A DNA stretch of 37,813 nucleotides from Gammaproteobacteria bacterium (GTDB lineage: Bacteria; Pseudomonadota; Gammaproteobacteria; Xanthomonadales; SZUA-36), in contig JAJRRA010000059.1 in NCBI GenBank assembly GCA_024279945.1, positions 1 through 37,813 on the forward strand. The letters run 5' to 3'. Position 1 is the stretch's first letter, and each line of letters opens with the position of its first letter. The position numbers and the translations under genes are program-made. The notes beneath the pieces are model-generated. The model had not been told where the DNA came from. It worked only from the letters and a program-made list of their open reading frames with translations, and made no database searches. Positions 25,252 through 37,250 of the stretch are shown in pieces.

Positions 25252-27501
25252 TTACTCGGCTAGTTCGATTTTAGTGACGTGCTGGAATCCACGCGGGAGC
25301 TTGCGGCCCCGGTGGGCGCGTTCGCCAGCGAAGTGTTCGATGTCTTTTGCGCCCATGCGCAGGTAGCGCTGGCCAGCCCACACCAGGATTTCCTCTTTTG
25401 CACCCATCACGGTCAGGCCAACCATGACCTCCTCGCCGGCCTTGAGGCGTTTGGTAGGAATGTTGATCAGCTTGTTGCCTTTTCCTTTAGCCAGTTCCGG
25501 TACGTCTTCCAGTGGGAAGGCCATCAAGTAGCCATCGGTGGTGGCGCAGACGATGGTTTGTTCGTCTCCCGGCTTGATGAAGGCGGGCATGACCGGGATT
25601 GCATCGCCGCGAACCGAAAGCACGGCTTTACCCGCCTTGACCCGGCTGTGCAGGTTTTCGAGTTCGGTGATAAAGCCGTATCCGAAAGTGCTGGCCAGCA
25701 CGATTTTCTGTTTGCTGTCACCCGACAAGGTGTACAGGAAACGGGCACCGTCCTGGATATTGAAACGACTGCTCAGGGGTTCTCCCAGGCTGCGTGCCGA
25801 AGGCAGGGTATGCGCGGACAGGGTATAGCTTCTGCCGGTGGAGTCGAGAAAAATGACCTGTTCGTTGCTGCGCCCGTGGCTGGAGTGCTGGAATTCATCT
25901 CCGGCACGGTAGTTGAGGGCAGTGGGATCAATATCATGCCCCTTGGCTGAGCGCACCCAGCCAGAACGGGACAGCACGATCGTGACCGGTTCGGAAGGCA
26001 GCAGGTCTTCCTGTCTCAGCGCCTGTGCGGTACTGCGCTCCGCCAGGACGGAACGCCGCTTATCGCCATAAGTTTCGGCGTCTGCGAGCAGTTCCTTCTT
26101 GATCAGGGTTTTCAACCTCACTTTTGAGCCCAGTATTTTTTCCAGCCCGGCACGCTCATCCGACAGCTCATCCAATTCATCCCGGATTTTCATTTCCTCA
26201 AGCCTGGCCAAATGGCGCAGTTTGAGGTCAAGGATCGCCTCCGCCTGGGTTCCGGTCAGATCGAAGCGGATCATCAGTACCGGCCTGGGTTGTTCCTCGC
26301 TGCGGATGATGTGGATGACTTCGTCGATATTGAGATAAGCGATCAGCAGGCCTTCGAGGATATGCAACCGGTCCACCACCTGGTCGAGCCGGTGTTCAAG
26401 GCGCCGGGTAACTGTATCCATGCGGAAGCTCAGCCACTGTTTGAGCAGGGATCGCAGATCCAGGATCTGTGGCTTACCGTTGATACCGATGACGTTCATG
26501 TTGACGCGGTGGTTACGCTCCAACTCGGTAGTGGCAAATAAATGATTCATCAATTGTTCGAGATCTACCCGCTTGGAGCGGGGAACGATCACCAGTCGGG
26601 TCGGATTCTCATGGTCCGACTCATCCCGAAGGTCCTCGACCATGGGGAGTTTCTTCGCCTGCATTTGTTGTGCAATTTGCTCCAGGACCTTGGCCGGAGA
26701 AACGTAGTGGGGCAGGGCGGTAATGATGATCTCGCTTTCCTCCTTCTCCCACACGGCGCGCATTCGCACGGTGCCGTTGCCACTTTCATAGAGCTTCAGC
26801 AGGTCTTCCGGTGGAGTGATGATTTCCGCGTTGGTTGGGAAATCGGGCCCTTTGATGTGTTCACACAGTTCGGCGACCGTGGTCTTGGGGTGCTCCAGCA
26901 GGCGAATGGTGGCGGAAACCACTTCTCTCAGGTTGTGCGGCGGAATATCCGTGGACATGCCCACCGCGATGCCGGTGCTGCCGTTTAGCAACACATTGGG
27001 CAGTCGGGCGGGCAGCATGTTGGGCTCTTTCAGCGTACCGTCGAAATTGGGACTCCAGTCCACGGTGCCCATGCCCAGTTCACTCAGTAATGATTTGGCG
27101 TATGGCGTCAGGCGTGACTCGGTATAACGCATGGCAGCGAAGGATTTGGGGTCATCGGGCGAGCCGAAGTTGCCCTGGCCGTCAACCAGCGGATAGCGGA
27201 ATGTAAACGGCTGCGCCATCAGCACCATTGCCTCGTAACAGGCGGAATCCCCGTGCGGATGGAATTTGCCGATCACGTCACCCACGGTGCGGGCGGATTT
27301 CTTGTGCTTGGAGGCCGCGCTCAGGCCGAGTTCGCTCATCGCGTAAATAATCCGGCGTTGCACCGGTTTCAGCCCGTCCCCCAGGTGCGGAAGCGCTCGG
27401 TCGAGGACAACATACATTGAGTAGTCGAGGTAGGCTTTTTCGGCGTAATCTTTGAGCGGGATCTGTTCGTGGTCAGGAAAGGAAGTGGTGATTTCTGTCA
27501 T
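25252..27501 (-). CDS. parC: DNA topoisomerase IV subunit A
   Basis: A 749-residue type IIA topoisomerase A subunit. It decatenates daughter chromosomes together with ParE. The N-terminal [24 protein letters not shown] is split here only for description: [14 protein letters not shown] follows it. [10 protein letters not shown] (81-90) is the quinolone-determining helix with sensitive-type Ser86 and Glu90, and the DNA-cleaving Tyr126 is in FAAMRYTES. The length matches ParC (~750) and is shorter than GyrA (~870). The C-terminal region lacks an evident GyrA-box, as expected of ParC. ATG 27501 has no strong Shine-Dalgarno. It is bracketed by the two copies of the dispersed repeat and separated from parE by nnrS. 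Confidence 0.96.
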   Translation of the reverse strand: MTEITTSFPDHEQIPLKDYAEKAYLDYSMYVVLDRALPHLGDGLKPVQRRIIYAMSELGLSAASKHKKSARTVGDVIGKFHPHGDSACYEAMVLMAQPFTFRYPLVDGQGNFGSPDDPKSFAAMRYTESRLTPYAKSLLSELGMGTVDWSPNFDGTLKEPNMLPARLPNVLLNGSTGIAVGMSTDIPPHNLREVVSATIRLLEHPKTTVAELCEHIKGPDFPTNAEIITPPEDLLKLYESGNGTVRMRAVWEKEESEIIITALPHYVSPAKVLEQIAQQMQAKKLPMVEDLRDESDHENPTRLVIVPRSKRVDLEQLMNHLFATTELERNHRVNMNVIGINGKPQILDLRSLLKQWLSFRMDTVTRRLEHRLDQVVDRLHILEGLLIAYLNIDEVIHIIRSEEQPRPVLMIRFDLTGTQAEAILDLKLRHLARLEEMKIRDELDELSDERAGLEKILGSKVRLKTLIKKELLADAETYGDKRRSVLAERSTAQALRQEDLLPSEPVTIVLSRSGWVRSAKGHDIDPTALNYRAGDEFQHSSHGRSNEQVIFLDSTGRSYTLSAHTLPSARSLGEPLSSRFNIQDGARFLYTLSGDSKQKIVLASTFGYGFITELENLHSRVKAGKAVLSVRGDAIPVMPAFIKPGDEQTIVCATTDGYLMAFPLEDVPELAKGKGNKLINIPTKRLKAGEEVMVGLTVMGAKEEILVWAGQRYLRMGAKDIEHFAGERAHRGRKLPRGFQHVTKIELAE

Positions 27502-27558
27502 GGGCTCAGTCGGTCAGGTGAAATTAATCAATCAGAAAAAATCTATTTTACCCGATTG

Positions 27559-27697
27559 CCGGGGTCAGGTTCTCGAACCTGACCCCGGTTCGGAGCGCGA
27601 AGCGGTATCAGTCTGGTTTATCGCCCATTCTATTCGGGGTTTGAGAAATGTTACCCGCTCCGCCCATTGAAAGGGGTTCTGTGAACCCGACCCCGGC
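27559..27697. repeat. Dispersed repeat, copy B, with perfect REP-type palindrome
   Basis: The left end is a perfect 14-bp hairpin (27559-27572 with 27575-27588) around a 2-nt loop. The region 27581-27697 aligns with copy A at 25119-25240, including shared GCGAAGCGGT, a 20-bp exact core and a GAAAGGGGT...GACCCCGGC right end. The right-end palindrome has decayed compared with copy A (shorter arm, 6-bp stem). It lies between parC and nnrS and ends 5 bp before the nnrS stop codon. The rest of the gap (27502-27558) is an AT-rich parC leader. Confidence 0.87.
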
Positions 27698-27701
27698 TGT
27701 A

Positions 27702-28871
27702 CTAACCCGGTTTACCGTCAACCCGGGGTTTGAGCAGCATGGGAATGAAGATGCCGGCAAACAGAACGTAGCCGATGATCCACAGGGTGGCCGAGAGTGC
27801 AATCCAGAGCTGATATTGAGCGGGATCGAGCAACGGCATGAACACCCGGACTGCCGCGGCCAGGCATATCGCCATCAAGACGGGAGCGGCGATGGCCGGT
27901 GAGTCATGGACACTCCTGCCGGTGTGTCCCAGGGTGACACGCGCCATCATGCAGAGGGTAATGACCCCGACGCCGCCGACGGCGAAGGCGTGGATGGGGA
28001 GAAACATGGAAATCGTCATCAGCGGTGACAGCGCGCGCAGTGCAAACCCCAGGTTGATCAGGATGAAAGCCACGAACAGCCCCCACAACAGGGGTTTGCG
28101 CCAGATGCCTTTGCTGTGCCAGTCGATGACACGGAGCGAGTTGGAAAGGGCCAGCCCCGCCGCCAGCAACGCACCGGTGCTGTGTTGAGGAAAAAAGATT
28201 TCGGTCAGGGCAAAAAGAGGGTACAGAATGAGTGAGGCAATGTCGTTCCAACGCCGGTTTTTCATTTCCACAGGGTAGTCCACTCCACCCTTGGTGAAGA
28301 AGGGAATCACCCGGTTGCCCATGAACAGGACGATGCCCAGGACCAGGTACAGACCGCCATAAACACCCCAGCCCGCGCCCTGGCTTAATAGTCCTGTAGC
28401 ACCGAGGTAAAAAGTAAAGTTACTCACCAACAGCAGGCCCAGGATCAGCAGCACCAGCGCCTGTCTTTTCTGGCGTACCTTCACGATCGGACGGGCGACG
28501 GCGATGTTGAGCACCAGCATAAAAGTGAGGTCGGCAATTCCCGCATAGAGAATGAAATCCGTGCCGGCGAGCATCAGCAACCTGGCCACGGCCCAGCATG
28601 CAAACAGCCAGCCCAGGCCGGCCCCGGCAAGGGTTTCCTGTCCTGTCCAGTTGCGGGCCGCAGTGAGCAGAAATCCGGCAATCACGGCCATGGCGTAGCC
28701 GAAGATCATTTCGTGGGCATGCCACTGGAAGACGGAGATGCCCGTGATACTGATGGGCCAGTGAAGCAGGTAGACGCCCATCCACATGACTATACTGAGG
28801 ATGGCTACAACGGTAGCGCCGAGGAAAAACAGGCGAAAGCCCATCATTGTTATTAAAGGAGTCGGGTTCAA
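27702..28871 (-). CDS. nnrS: NnrS family heme- and copper-containing membrane protein
   Basis: A ~389-residue protein with about 12 membrane helices. The NnrS signatures are FQWHAHEMIFGYAMAVIAGFLLTAARNWTG near residues 48-77 (conserved WHAHEM histidines; quoted here as the start and end of the segment, FQWHAHEM and ARNWTG) and FTKGGVDYP around residue 190. NnrS proteins are tied to nitric-oxide resistance and denitrification, in the inner membrane. No nor or nir genes are in the window, so a protective role is more likely than respiration. The first in-frame start is TTG 28871 with a weak GGA upstream. ATG 28847 is an alternative that would remove eight residues. It sits between parE and parC, and its stop is 5 bp from repeat copy B. 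Confidence 0.9.
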   Translation of the reverse strand: MNPTPLITMMGFRLFFLGATVVAILSIVMWMGVYLLHWPISITGISVFQWHAHEMIFGYAMAVIAGFLLTAARNWTGQETLAGAGLGWLFACWAVARLLMLAGTDFILYAGIADLTFMLVLNIAVARPIVKVRQKRQALVLLILGLLLVSNFTFYLGATGLLSQGAGWGVYGGLYLVLGIVLFMGNRVIPFFTKGGVDYPVEMKNRRWNDIASLILYPLFALTEIFFPQHSTGALLAAGLALSNSLRVIDWHSKGIWRKPLLWGLFVAFILINLGFALRALSPLMTISMFLPIHAFAVGGVGVITLCMMARVTLGHTGRSVHDSPAIAAPVLMAICLAAAVRVFMPLLDPAQYQLWIALSATLWIIGYVLFAGIFIPMLLKPRVDGKPG

Positions 28872-28923
28872 TTAATCATTCCGAAATAATTCATTGTAAG
28901 TCATCGAGTATCGATCCCGGTCA

Positions 28924-30807
28924 TCATACCGTCGCCAGGTCGCCCTTGTCTTCCAGCCAGGCCTTGCGGTCAGCCGCCCGTTTCTTGGCCAGCAGCATGT
29001 CCATGATTTTAGTGGTTGCCGTATGATTTTCAACCGTCAGTTGCACCAGGCGTCGGGTGTCCGGGTCGATGGTGCTCTCACGCAGTTGCAAGGGGTTCAT
29101 TTCACCCAGGCCCTTGAAACGGGTTTCCGAGACTTTGCCGCGCTTTTTCTCGGCGGTGATGCGTTCATATACACCTTTACGTTCTTCATCGTCCAGCGCG
29201 TAGAAGGTCTCCTTGCCTACATCGATGCGGTACAAAGGCGGCATGGCGACAAAAATATGGCCGGTTTCGACCAGTGCGGTGAAGTGTTTCAGGAACAGGG
29301 CGGCCAGCAGCGTGGCGATATGCAGGCCGTCCGAGTCGGCATCGGCCAGGATAATGACTTTGCCGTAGCGCAGGCCGGAAATCTGGTTCGAGCCTGGATC
29401 AACACCGATAGCGACTGATATATCATGTACTTCCTGGTTACTGAGAACAGAATCCGACTCCACTGCCCAGGTATTCAGGATTTTGCCCCGCAACGGGAGA
29501 ATCGCCTGAAATTCACGTTTGCGGGCCTGTTTTGCCGAGCCGCCGGCTGAATCGCCTTCCACCAGAAACAACTCGGTCCATGCCAGGTCCTGGGAAGAAC
29601 AATCGGCCAGTTTTCCCGGCAGCGCCGGACCCTGGGTGATCTTTTTGCGCACCACTTTGCGTGCTGATTTCAGCCGCTGTTGTGCGTTGCTAATGGCCAG
29701 TTGGGCAATGGCTTCCCCATCGCTGACGTTTTGGTTCAGCCACAGGCTGAAGGTGTCTTTGAGAATGCCGGAAACAAAGCTTGCGCAGGCCCGGGAAGAC
29801 AAGCGTTCCTTGGTTTGCCCGCTGAACTGGGGGTCGGCCAGTTTTACCGACAGAATGAAAGCAATTTTCTCCCAGATATCCTCGGGCGTCAGGCGCAGGC
29901 CGCGGGGCAGCAGATTGTGGTGTTCACAGAATTCCCGCAAGGCTTCCACCAGGCCGGTGCGAAAACCGTTGACGTGCGTTCCGCCCTGAATGGTAGGAAT
30001 CAGGTTGACATAACTCTCCTGCAACTGTCCCCCATCCGGTAGCCAGCACAAAGCCCATTTGGCCTCGGACTCCGTGCCTTTCATTTCTCCACAGAAGGGT
30101 TCTGCGGGAAGGCAGTGGTAATCTTCCAGTTCATGTTTCAGGTAGTCGAGCAGGCCGTCCTGGTAACACCACTCTTCTTTCTCACCGGTTTTGTCGAGGG
30201 TCAGACTGACCTGCAGGCCGGGGCACAACACGGCCTTGGCGCGTAACAAGTGCCGTAGTCGTTTCAGTGAAAAATTCGGCGAATCGAAGTAGGACGAATC
30301 CGGCCAGAAACGAATCCGGGTACCCGTATTGCGCTGGCCCACGCTGCCGATGGCTTTGAGTTCGCTGGTCTTGTCTCCGTTGGCGAAGGACATGAAATAC
30401 TCCTGCCCATCGCGTTTGATCCAGATTTCAAGCCGGGCTGAGAGTGCATTAACAACCGAGACACCCACGCCATGGAGGCCGCCGGCGAATTGATAATTTT
30501 TATCGGAAAACTTGCCGCCGGCATGCAATCTGCTGAGGATCAGTTCCACGCCCGGAATACCCCGTTCGGGGTGGATGTCCACCGGCATGCCACGACCATC
30601 ATCACTGACTTCAATCGAGCCGTCCTCAAAGGCAATCACGTTCACCTGTCGCGCATAACCGGCCAGTGCTTCATCAATACTGTTGTCGATAACTTCCGTA
30701 GCCAGGTGGTTAGGCCGGGCGGTGTCGGTGTACATTCCCGGCCGCCGTTTGACCGGTTCCAGCCCGGTCAGAACCTCGATGTCTTTGGCCTGGTACTCCT
30801 TGTTCAT
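28924..30807 (-). CDS. parE: DNA topoisomerase IV subunit B
   Basis: A 627-residue type IIA topoisomerase B subunit. The GHKL ATPase domain comes first: EVIDNSIDEALAG with the catalytic Glu and Asn, SDDGRGMPVDIHP, and GGLHGVGVSVVNALS. The transducer domain follows, then the TOPRIM domain with the metal-binding EGDSAGGSAK and DADSDG and the PLRGKILN element. The length matches ParE (~630) and is shorter than GyrB (~800). It powers ParC-mediated decatenation. ATG 30807 lies 2 bp after the stop of the outer-membrane barrel gene without a strong Shine-Dalgarno, so translation is probably coupled to that gene. Nothing in the sequence suggests quinolone-resistance changes. Confidence 0.96.
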   Translation of the reverse strand: MNKEYQAKDIEVLTGLEPVKRRPGMYTDTARPNHLATEVIDNSIDEALAGYARQVNVIAFEDGSIEVSDDGRGMPVDIHPERGIPGVELILSRLHAGGKFSDKNYQFAGGLHGVGVSVVNALSARLEIWIKRDGQEYFMSFANGDKTSELKAIGSVGQRNTGTRIRFWPDSSYFDSPNFSLKRLRHLLRAKAVLCPGLQVSLTLDKTGEKEEWCYQDGLLDYLKHELEDYHCLPAEPFCGEMKGTESEAKWALCWLPDGGQLQESYVNLIPTIQGGTHVNGFRTGLVEALREFCEHHNLLPRGLRLTPEDIWEKIAFILSVKLADPQFSGQTKERLSSRACASFVSGILKDTFSLWLNQNVSDGEAIAQLAISNAQQRLKSARKVVRKKITQGPALPGKLADCSSQDLAWTELFLVEGDSAGGSAKQARKREFQAILPLRGKILNTWAVESDSVLSNQEVHDISVAIGVDPGSNQISGLRYGKVIILADADSDGLHIATLLAALFLKHFTALVETGHIFVAMPPLYRIDVGKETFYALDDEERKGVYERITAEKKRGKVSETRFKGLGEMNPLQLRESTIDPDTRRLVQLTVENHTATTKIMDMLLAKKRAADRKAWLEDKGDLATV

Positions 30808-30809
30808 GG

Positions 30810-31325
30810 TCAGAACGAGATTCCCGCCGTCACGTTGATGGCGGCGTTACCCGCCAGGTTGAGTTCCATGACAAAGGATTTATAGTGGAAACCCAGCGTG
30901 GGTATCGCAGCGGGTGCAATTCCCAGGTTGTTGTAAGGGATCTTGTCCTTGTATTCGTCTTTGTAACCGTACAGCAGGCCACCGGTCAATTTGAAGTACC
31001 AGTAAGGCGAATGAAAAAGCGCCCAGCGATACCCGGCGTAAAGATACTCCGATCTCTGGCCGAAAGAATTATCGAATGAGGAGAGACCAAACACCCAGTT
31101 ATTGGTCATTTGCGCTTCGATTCCGAGCATCTTCTGTTTGTTAACGTGCTCGGGTTGCGGGTCGAAGTGCCGCGTGTAGAGTGATGTGTATATATACCAG
31201 CGATCAACCTTCCAGGCACTTGACGGAGTGGATGACTCTTTATCCGTTGGTTCCTGGGCCAGGCACGGGGTCGCCAGCAGGGTCAGGGTGACGGCAAGGC
31301 CAAGAATGTATATACCATTGCTCAT
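30810..31325 (-). CDS. Small outer-membrane beta-barrel protein, PagP-like layout
   Basis: About 171 residues. A signal peptide (hydrophobic core ILGLAVTLTLLATPCLA, cleavage after LAQ or CLA) is followed by amphipathic strands and a C-terminal Phe typical of outer-membrane barrels. The order of motifs resembles the lipid A palmitoyltransferase PagP: a histidine in TRHF (53), SSFDNSFGQRSEYLYAGYRW with Asp85 and Ser87 in the region of the PagP Asp-Ser pair, then a YKDEYKDKIPYNNLGIAPAAIP stretch like the PagP L-P-rich segment. Function is not proven; similar proteins are often called hypothetical. I start at 31325 because the signal peptide begins there. ATG 31385 adds 20 charged residues before it and has no better Shine-Dalgarno. 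The gene is 2 bp upstream of parE and divergent from pyrG. Confidence 0.72.
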   Translation of the reverse strand: MSNGIYILGLAVTLTLLATPCLAQEPTDKESSTPSSAWKVDRWYIYTSLYTRHFDPQPEHVNKQKMLGIEAQMTNNWVFGLSSFDNSFGQRSEYLYAGYRWALFHSPYWYFKLTGGLLYGYKDEYKDKIPYNNLGIAPAAIPTLGFHYKSFVMELNLAGNAAINVTAGISF

Positions 31326-31492
31326 GGCCGCCCGGCCCCGGCAAGCCGTCTTTTTTCGTTTTTGCACCGCAACCTCTGCACTCATCGGAAAAATTAAACA
31401 GCAAATTGTAACGGAATGAAGATGGCAATCGGGATTTTTCTGCTGCCTTCAAGTACAATATCCATCCAGAACTTCTCCTGAATAAATTTTAA

Positions 31493-35264
<3,772 letters not shown>

Positions 35265-35273
35265 ATTTGGTCG

Positions 35274-35573
35274 ATGAAGGCCCTGTTTGCCATATTGATT
35301 CTTATCCTGGTTCTGCTGCAATTGAAAATGTGGTTTGGCGAAGGCGGTGTCAGTGACATGCACCGACTGCAACAGCGGGTCGAGGAGCAGGCAGCAGAGA
35401 ACGAGGCGCTGGCCCAGCGAAACCGGGAGTTGCAGGCGGAGGTTGAAGATTTGCGCCAGGGGCTGGGTGCAGTGGAGGAGCGGGCCAGGAGTGAACTGGG
35501 ATTGATCAAGGAAAACGAAGAATTTTATCAGGTGGTCCCGGGCGAAGTGCCACCAGCGAAGGATGTTGAATGA
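35274..35573 (+). CDS. ftsB: Cell division protein FtsB
   Basis: A 99-residue bitopic protein with one membrane helix at ~5-20 (FAILILILVLLQLKMWFG) and a periplasmic coiled coil at ~27-75 of heptads rich in Gln/Glu/Leu. The DLRQGLGAVEERARSELGLIKENEEFYQVV tail (here noted by its ends, DLRQGL and EEFYQVV) is the conserved FtsB C-terminal region that contacts FtsL and FtsQ. The length is typical (~90-105). The location between eno and ispD is the usual one in gammaproteobacteria. It overlaps ispD by four bases (ATGA). Confidence 0.95.
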   Translation: MKALFAILILILVLLQLKMWFGEGGVSDMHRLQQRVEEQAAENEALAQRNRELQAEVEDLRQGLGAVEERARSELGLIKENEEFYQVVPGEVPPAKDVE

Positions 35574-36295
35574 TGGTGAATGAGCCGCAGGTGCATGCAC
35601 TGATTCCGGCCGCAGGCCAGAGTGTCAGGTTCGGTGGCACCATGCTGAAACAGTACACGCATTTGATGGGGCAACCGGTGATGGCGCACAGCATCGCAGC
35701 CGTCCGCAAGCATTCTGCAGTACAACAGGTGACGGTGGCGCTGGCGCCGGATGATGGCATTTACGATGACCTGATCCGCCCCATTTACCCCGATGTCACC
35801 ACGGTGACCGGTGGTGACTGCCGCGCACAAACCGTTATGAACGGTTTGCAATTTATCCGCAAAATCGACCCGGCCTGTAACTGGGTGCTGGTCCACGATG
35901 CCGCCAGGCCATGCCTGTCGGGATCTTCTCTTAGTGATTTGCTGAGCCTTGGCCTGGCCAGTGAAACTGGTGCCATTCTGGCCGTCCCGGTCAGTGATAC
36001 GCTGAAACTGATGGATGAGAACGGGCTTATTGACTCGACAGTAGACCGCAGCCGCTACTGGTTGGCGCAAACACCCCAGTTATTCCCGATGGATGAGTTG
36101 TTTACCAACCTTGAAGCAAGCCTGGCATTTGGTATTGAGCCAACCGATGAGGCCGCAGCCATGGAGCGTGCGGGCGTTCATCCCTTGTTGGTGAAGGGCT
36201 CCTCCAGCAATCTCAAGATTACCGGCGCCGAAGATCTTGCACTGGCCGAATTTATCCTGCGGAAATTGTTGGTTGCGGAGGACCAGGGCCATTAA
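35570..36295 (+). CDS. ispD: 2-C-methyl-D-erythritol 4-phosphate cytidylyltransferase
   Basis: A 241-residue MEP-pathway enzyme transferring CMP from CTP to methylerythritol phosphate. The N-terminal nucleotide-binding loop AAGQSVRFGG...KQYTHLMGQPV has the Gly, Arg and Lys of the family, although the usual Pro before Lys-Gln is Leu here. VHDAARP is the metal/CTP motif, AVPVSDTLK and AQTPQLFPMD are substrate-binding segments, and DEAAAMERAG follows. ATG 35570 overlaps the ftsB stop; a second ATG directly follows. The CTP it uses is made by PyrG at the head of the same gene block. It lies 24 bp upstream of ispF, the normal pair. Confidence 0.96.
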   Translation: MMVNEPQVHALIPAAGQSVRFGGTMLKQYTHLMGQPVMAHSIAAVRKHSAVQQVTVALAPDDGIYDDLIRPIYPDVTTVTGGDCRAQTVMNGLQFIRKIDPACNWVLVHDAARPCLSGSSLSDLLSLGLASETGAILAVPVSDTLKLMDENGLIDSTVDRSRYWLAQTPQLFPMDELFTNLEASLAFGIEPTDEAAAMERAGVHPLLVKGSSSNLKITGAEDLALAEFILRKLLVAEDQGH

Positions 36296-36319
36296 TTAGC
36301 ATGTTGAAGGAGCACTAGC

Positions 36320-36802
36320 ATGTCATTTCGGATTGGACAGGGGCTGGATGTCCATGCCTTTACTGATGGCGACCACGTCATGCTTTGTGGCGTTCGTTTA
36401 TCCAATGACCGGGGCCTGGCGGCGCACTCCGACGGTGATGTTGCCATACACGCCCTGTGCGATGCCCTGCTCGGGGCATCTGCCCTGGGTGACATTGGGC
36501 AGCACTTTCCCCCCGATGACGAACAGTGGCGGGATGCAGACAGTTCTGTTTTGCTGGAAACAGTTCGTGACCTGCTGTCCGGCCAGGGCTGGCAACTGGC
36601 TAACCTTGATCTGACGATTGTTTGCGAGTCACCCAAAATTGCTCCACATGTCAAAGTAATGCGGGAGTCTCTGGCCCGGATGCTGGGAGTCCCGGTCGGT
36701 AGTGTATCGGTAAAAGCAACCACTACCGAGAAATTGGGTTTCTGCGGCAGGGGTGAAGGGATTACTGTTCTTGCCGTTGCGCTCATTCAGGGTGACCAAT
36801 GA
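36320..36802 (+). CDS. ispF: 2-C-methyl-D-erythritol 2,4-cyclodiphosphate synthase
   Basis: A 160-residue trimeric MEP-pathway enzyme that cyclises CDP-methylerythritol phosphate with release of CMP. The zinc ligands are Asp10, His12 and His44 (GLDVHAF and HSDGDVAIHALCDALLG). The TTTEKLGFCGRGEG motif near the C-terminus binds the cytidine phosphate. The length and all key residues are normal. An AAGGAG Shine-Dalgarno lies 8 nt before ATG 36320. The three MEP-pathway steps before and after (ispE, ispC, ispG, ispH) are not in the window. Confidence 0.97.
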   Translation: MSFRIGQGLDVHAFTDGDHVMLCGVRLSNDRGLAAHSDGDVAIHALCDALLGASALGDIGQHFPPDDEQWRDADSSVLLETVRDLLSGQGWQLANLDLTIVCESPKIAPHVKVMRESLARMLGVPVGSVSVKATTTEKLGFCGRGEGITVLAVALIQGDQ

Positions 36803-36812
36803 CACAAAAATC

Positions 36813-37232
36813 ATGAGTACATTCAGATTAAAAGGTGCATCCGGCGCCGTCATCAACCAGTCTTTCACGCTGGGAAGCCGCACCCTGATCGGCAGCGGAA
36901 AGGACTGTGATATCTGCATTGAAAGCGATGGAGTGGCAATACATCACGCAGAATTTGTGGAGCAGGAAGGTGAGTTGATCCTCCGCAACCTGGGTTCGCC
37001 CGGTGCAACGCTGCTCAATGGCGAGGCAGTTCATGAGGCCAGGCTCAACAGTGGCGATGAAATCCGCATCATGAACTGCCGCTGGGTGCTCCAGGCGCCA
37101 GGACTGAGGCCACAGAAAGTACTGACCGGTAAAGCAATTCAGCCGCAGCAGAGTTACCTGCCCTGGCTGATTGTCGGAGCGCTGCTCGCTGCCGCCGCTC
37201 TGGCCTGGCAAAGAGGTATGCTGCCCTTTTAG
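36813..37232 (+). CDS. FHA-domain protein with C-terminal membrane anchor
   Basis: A 139-residue protein. The FHA fold occupies ~15-95: RTLIGSGKDCDICI gives the first loop with Arg/Gly/Ser, IHHAEF is the second phosphothreonine-contact loop, and NLGSPGATLLNGEAV is the third. A short linker leads to one hydrophobic helix (~117-134, YLPWLIVGALLAAAALAW) and a basic end, so it looks tail-anchored with the FHA domain in the cytosol. FHA domains bind phosphothreonine partners, but no Ser/Thr kinase gene is in view. The start at 36813 (MSTFRLKG) lies 10 bp after ispF. A 60-nt longer frame would overlap ispF and lacks a Shine-Dalgarno. Confidence 0.82.
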   Translation: MSTFRLKGASGAVINQSFTLGSRTLIGSGKDCDICIESDGVAIHHAEFVEQEGELILRNLGSPGATLLNGEAVHEARLNSGDEIRIMNCRWVLQAPGLRPQKVLTGKAIQPQQSYLPWLIVGALLAAAALAWQRGMLPF

Positions 37233-37250
37233 GGAGCCTGATCACAGTGT

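Noticed and set aside
25279-25950. 223-codon plus-strand open frame
   Set aside because: It is antisense to parC in GC-rich codon-biased sequence; the parC frame is certain.
27217-27300. Quinolone-resistance change in ParC
   Set aside because: The helix reads [10 protein letters not shown] with Ser86 and Glu90, the sensitive-type residues.
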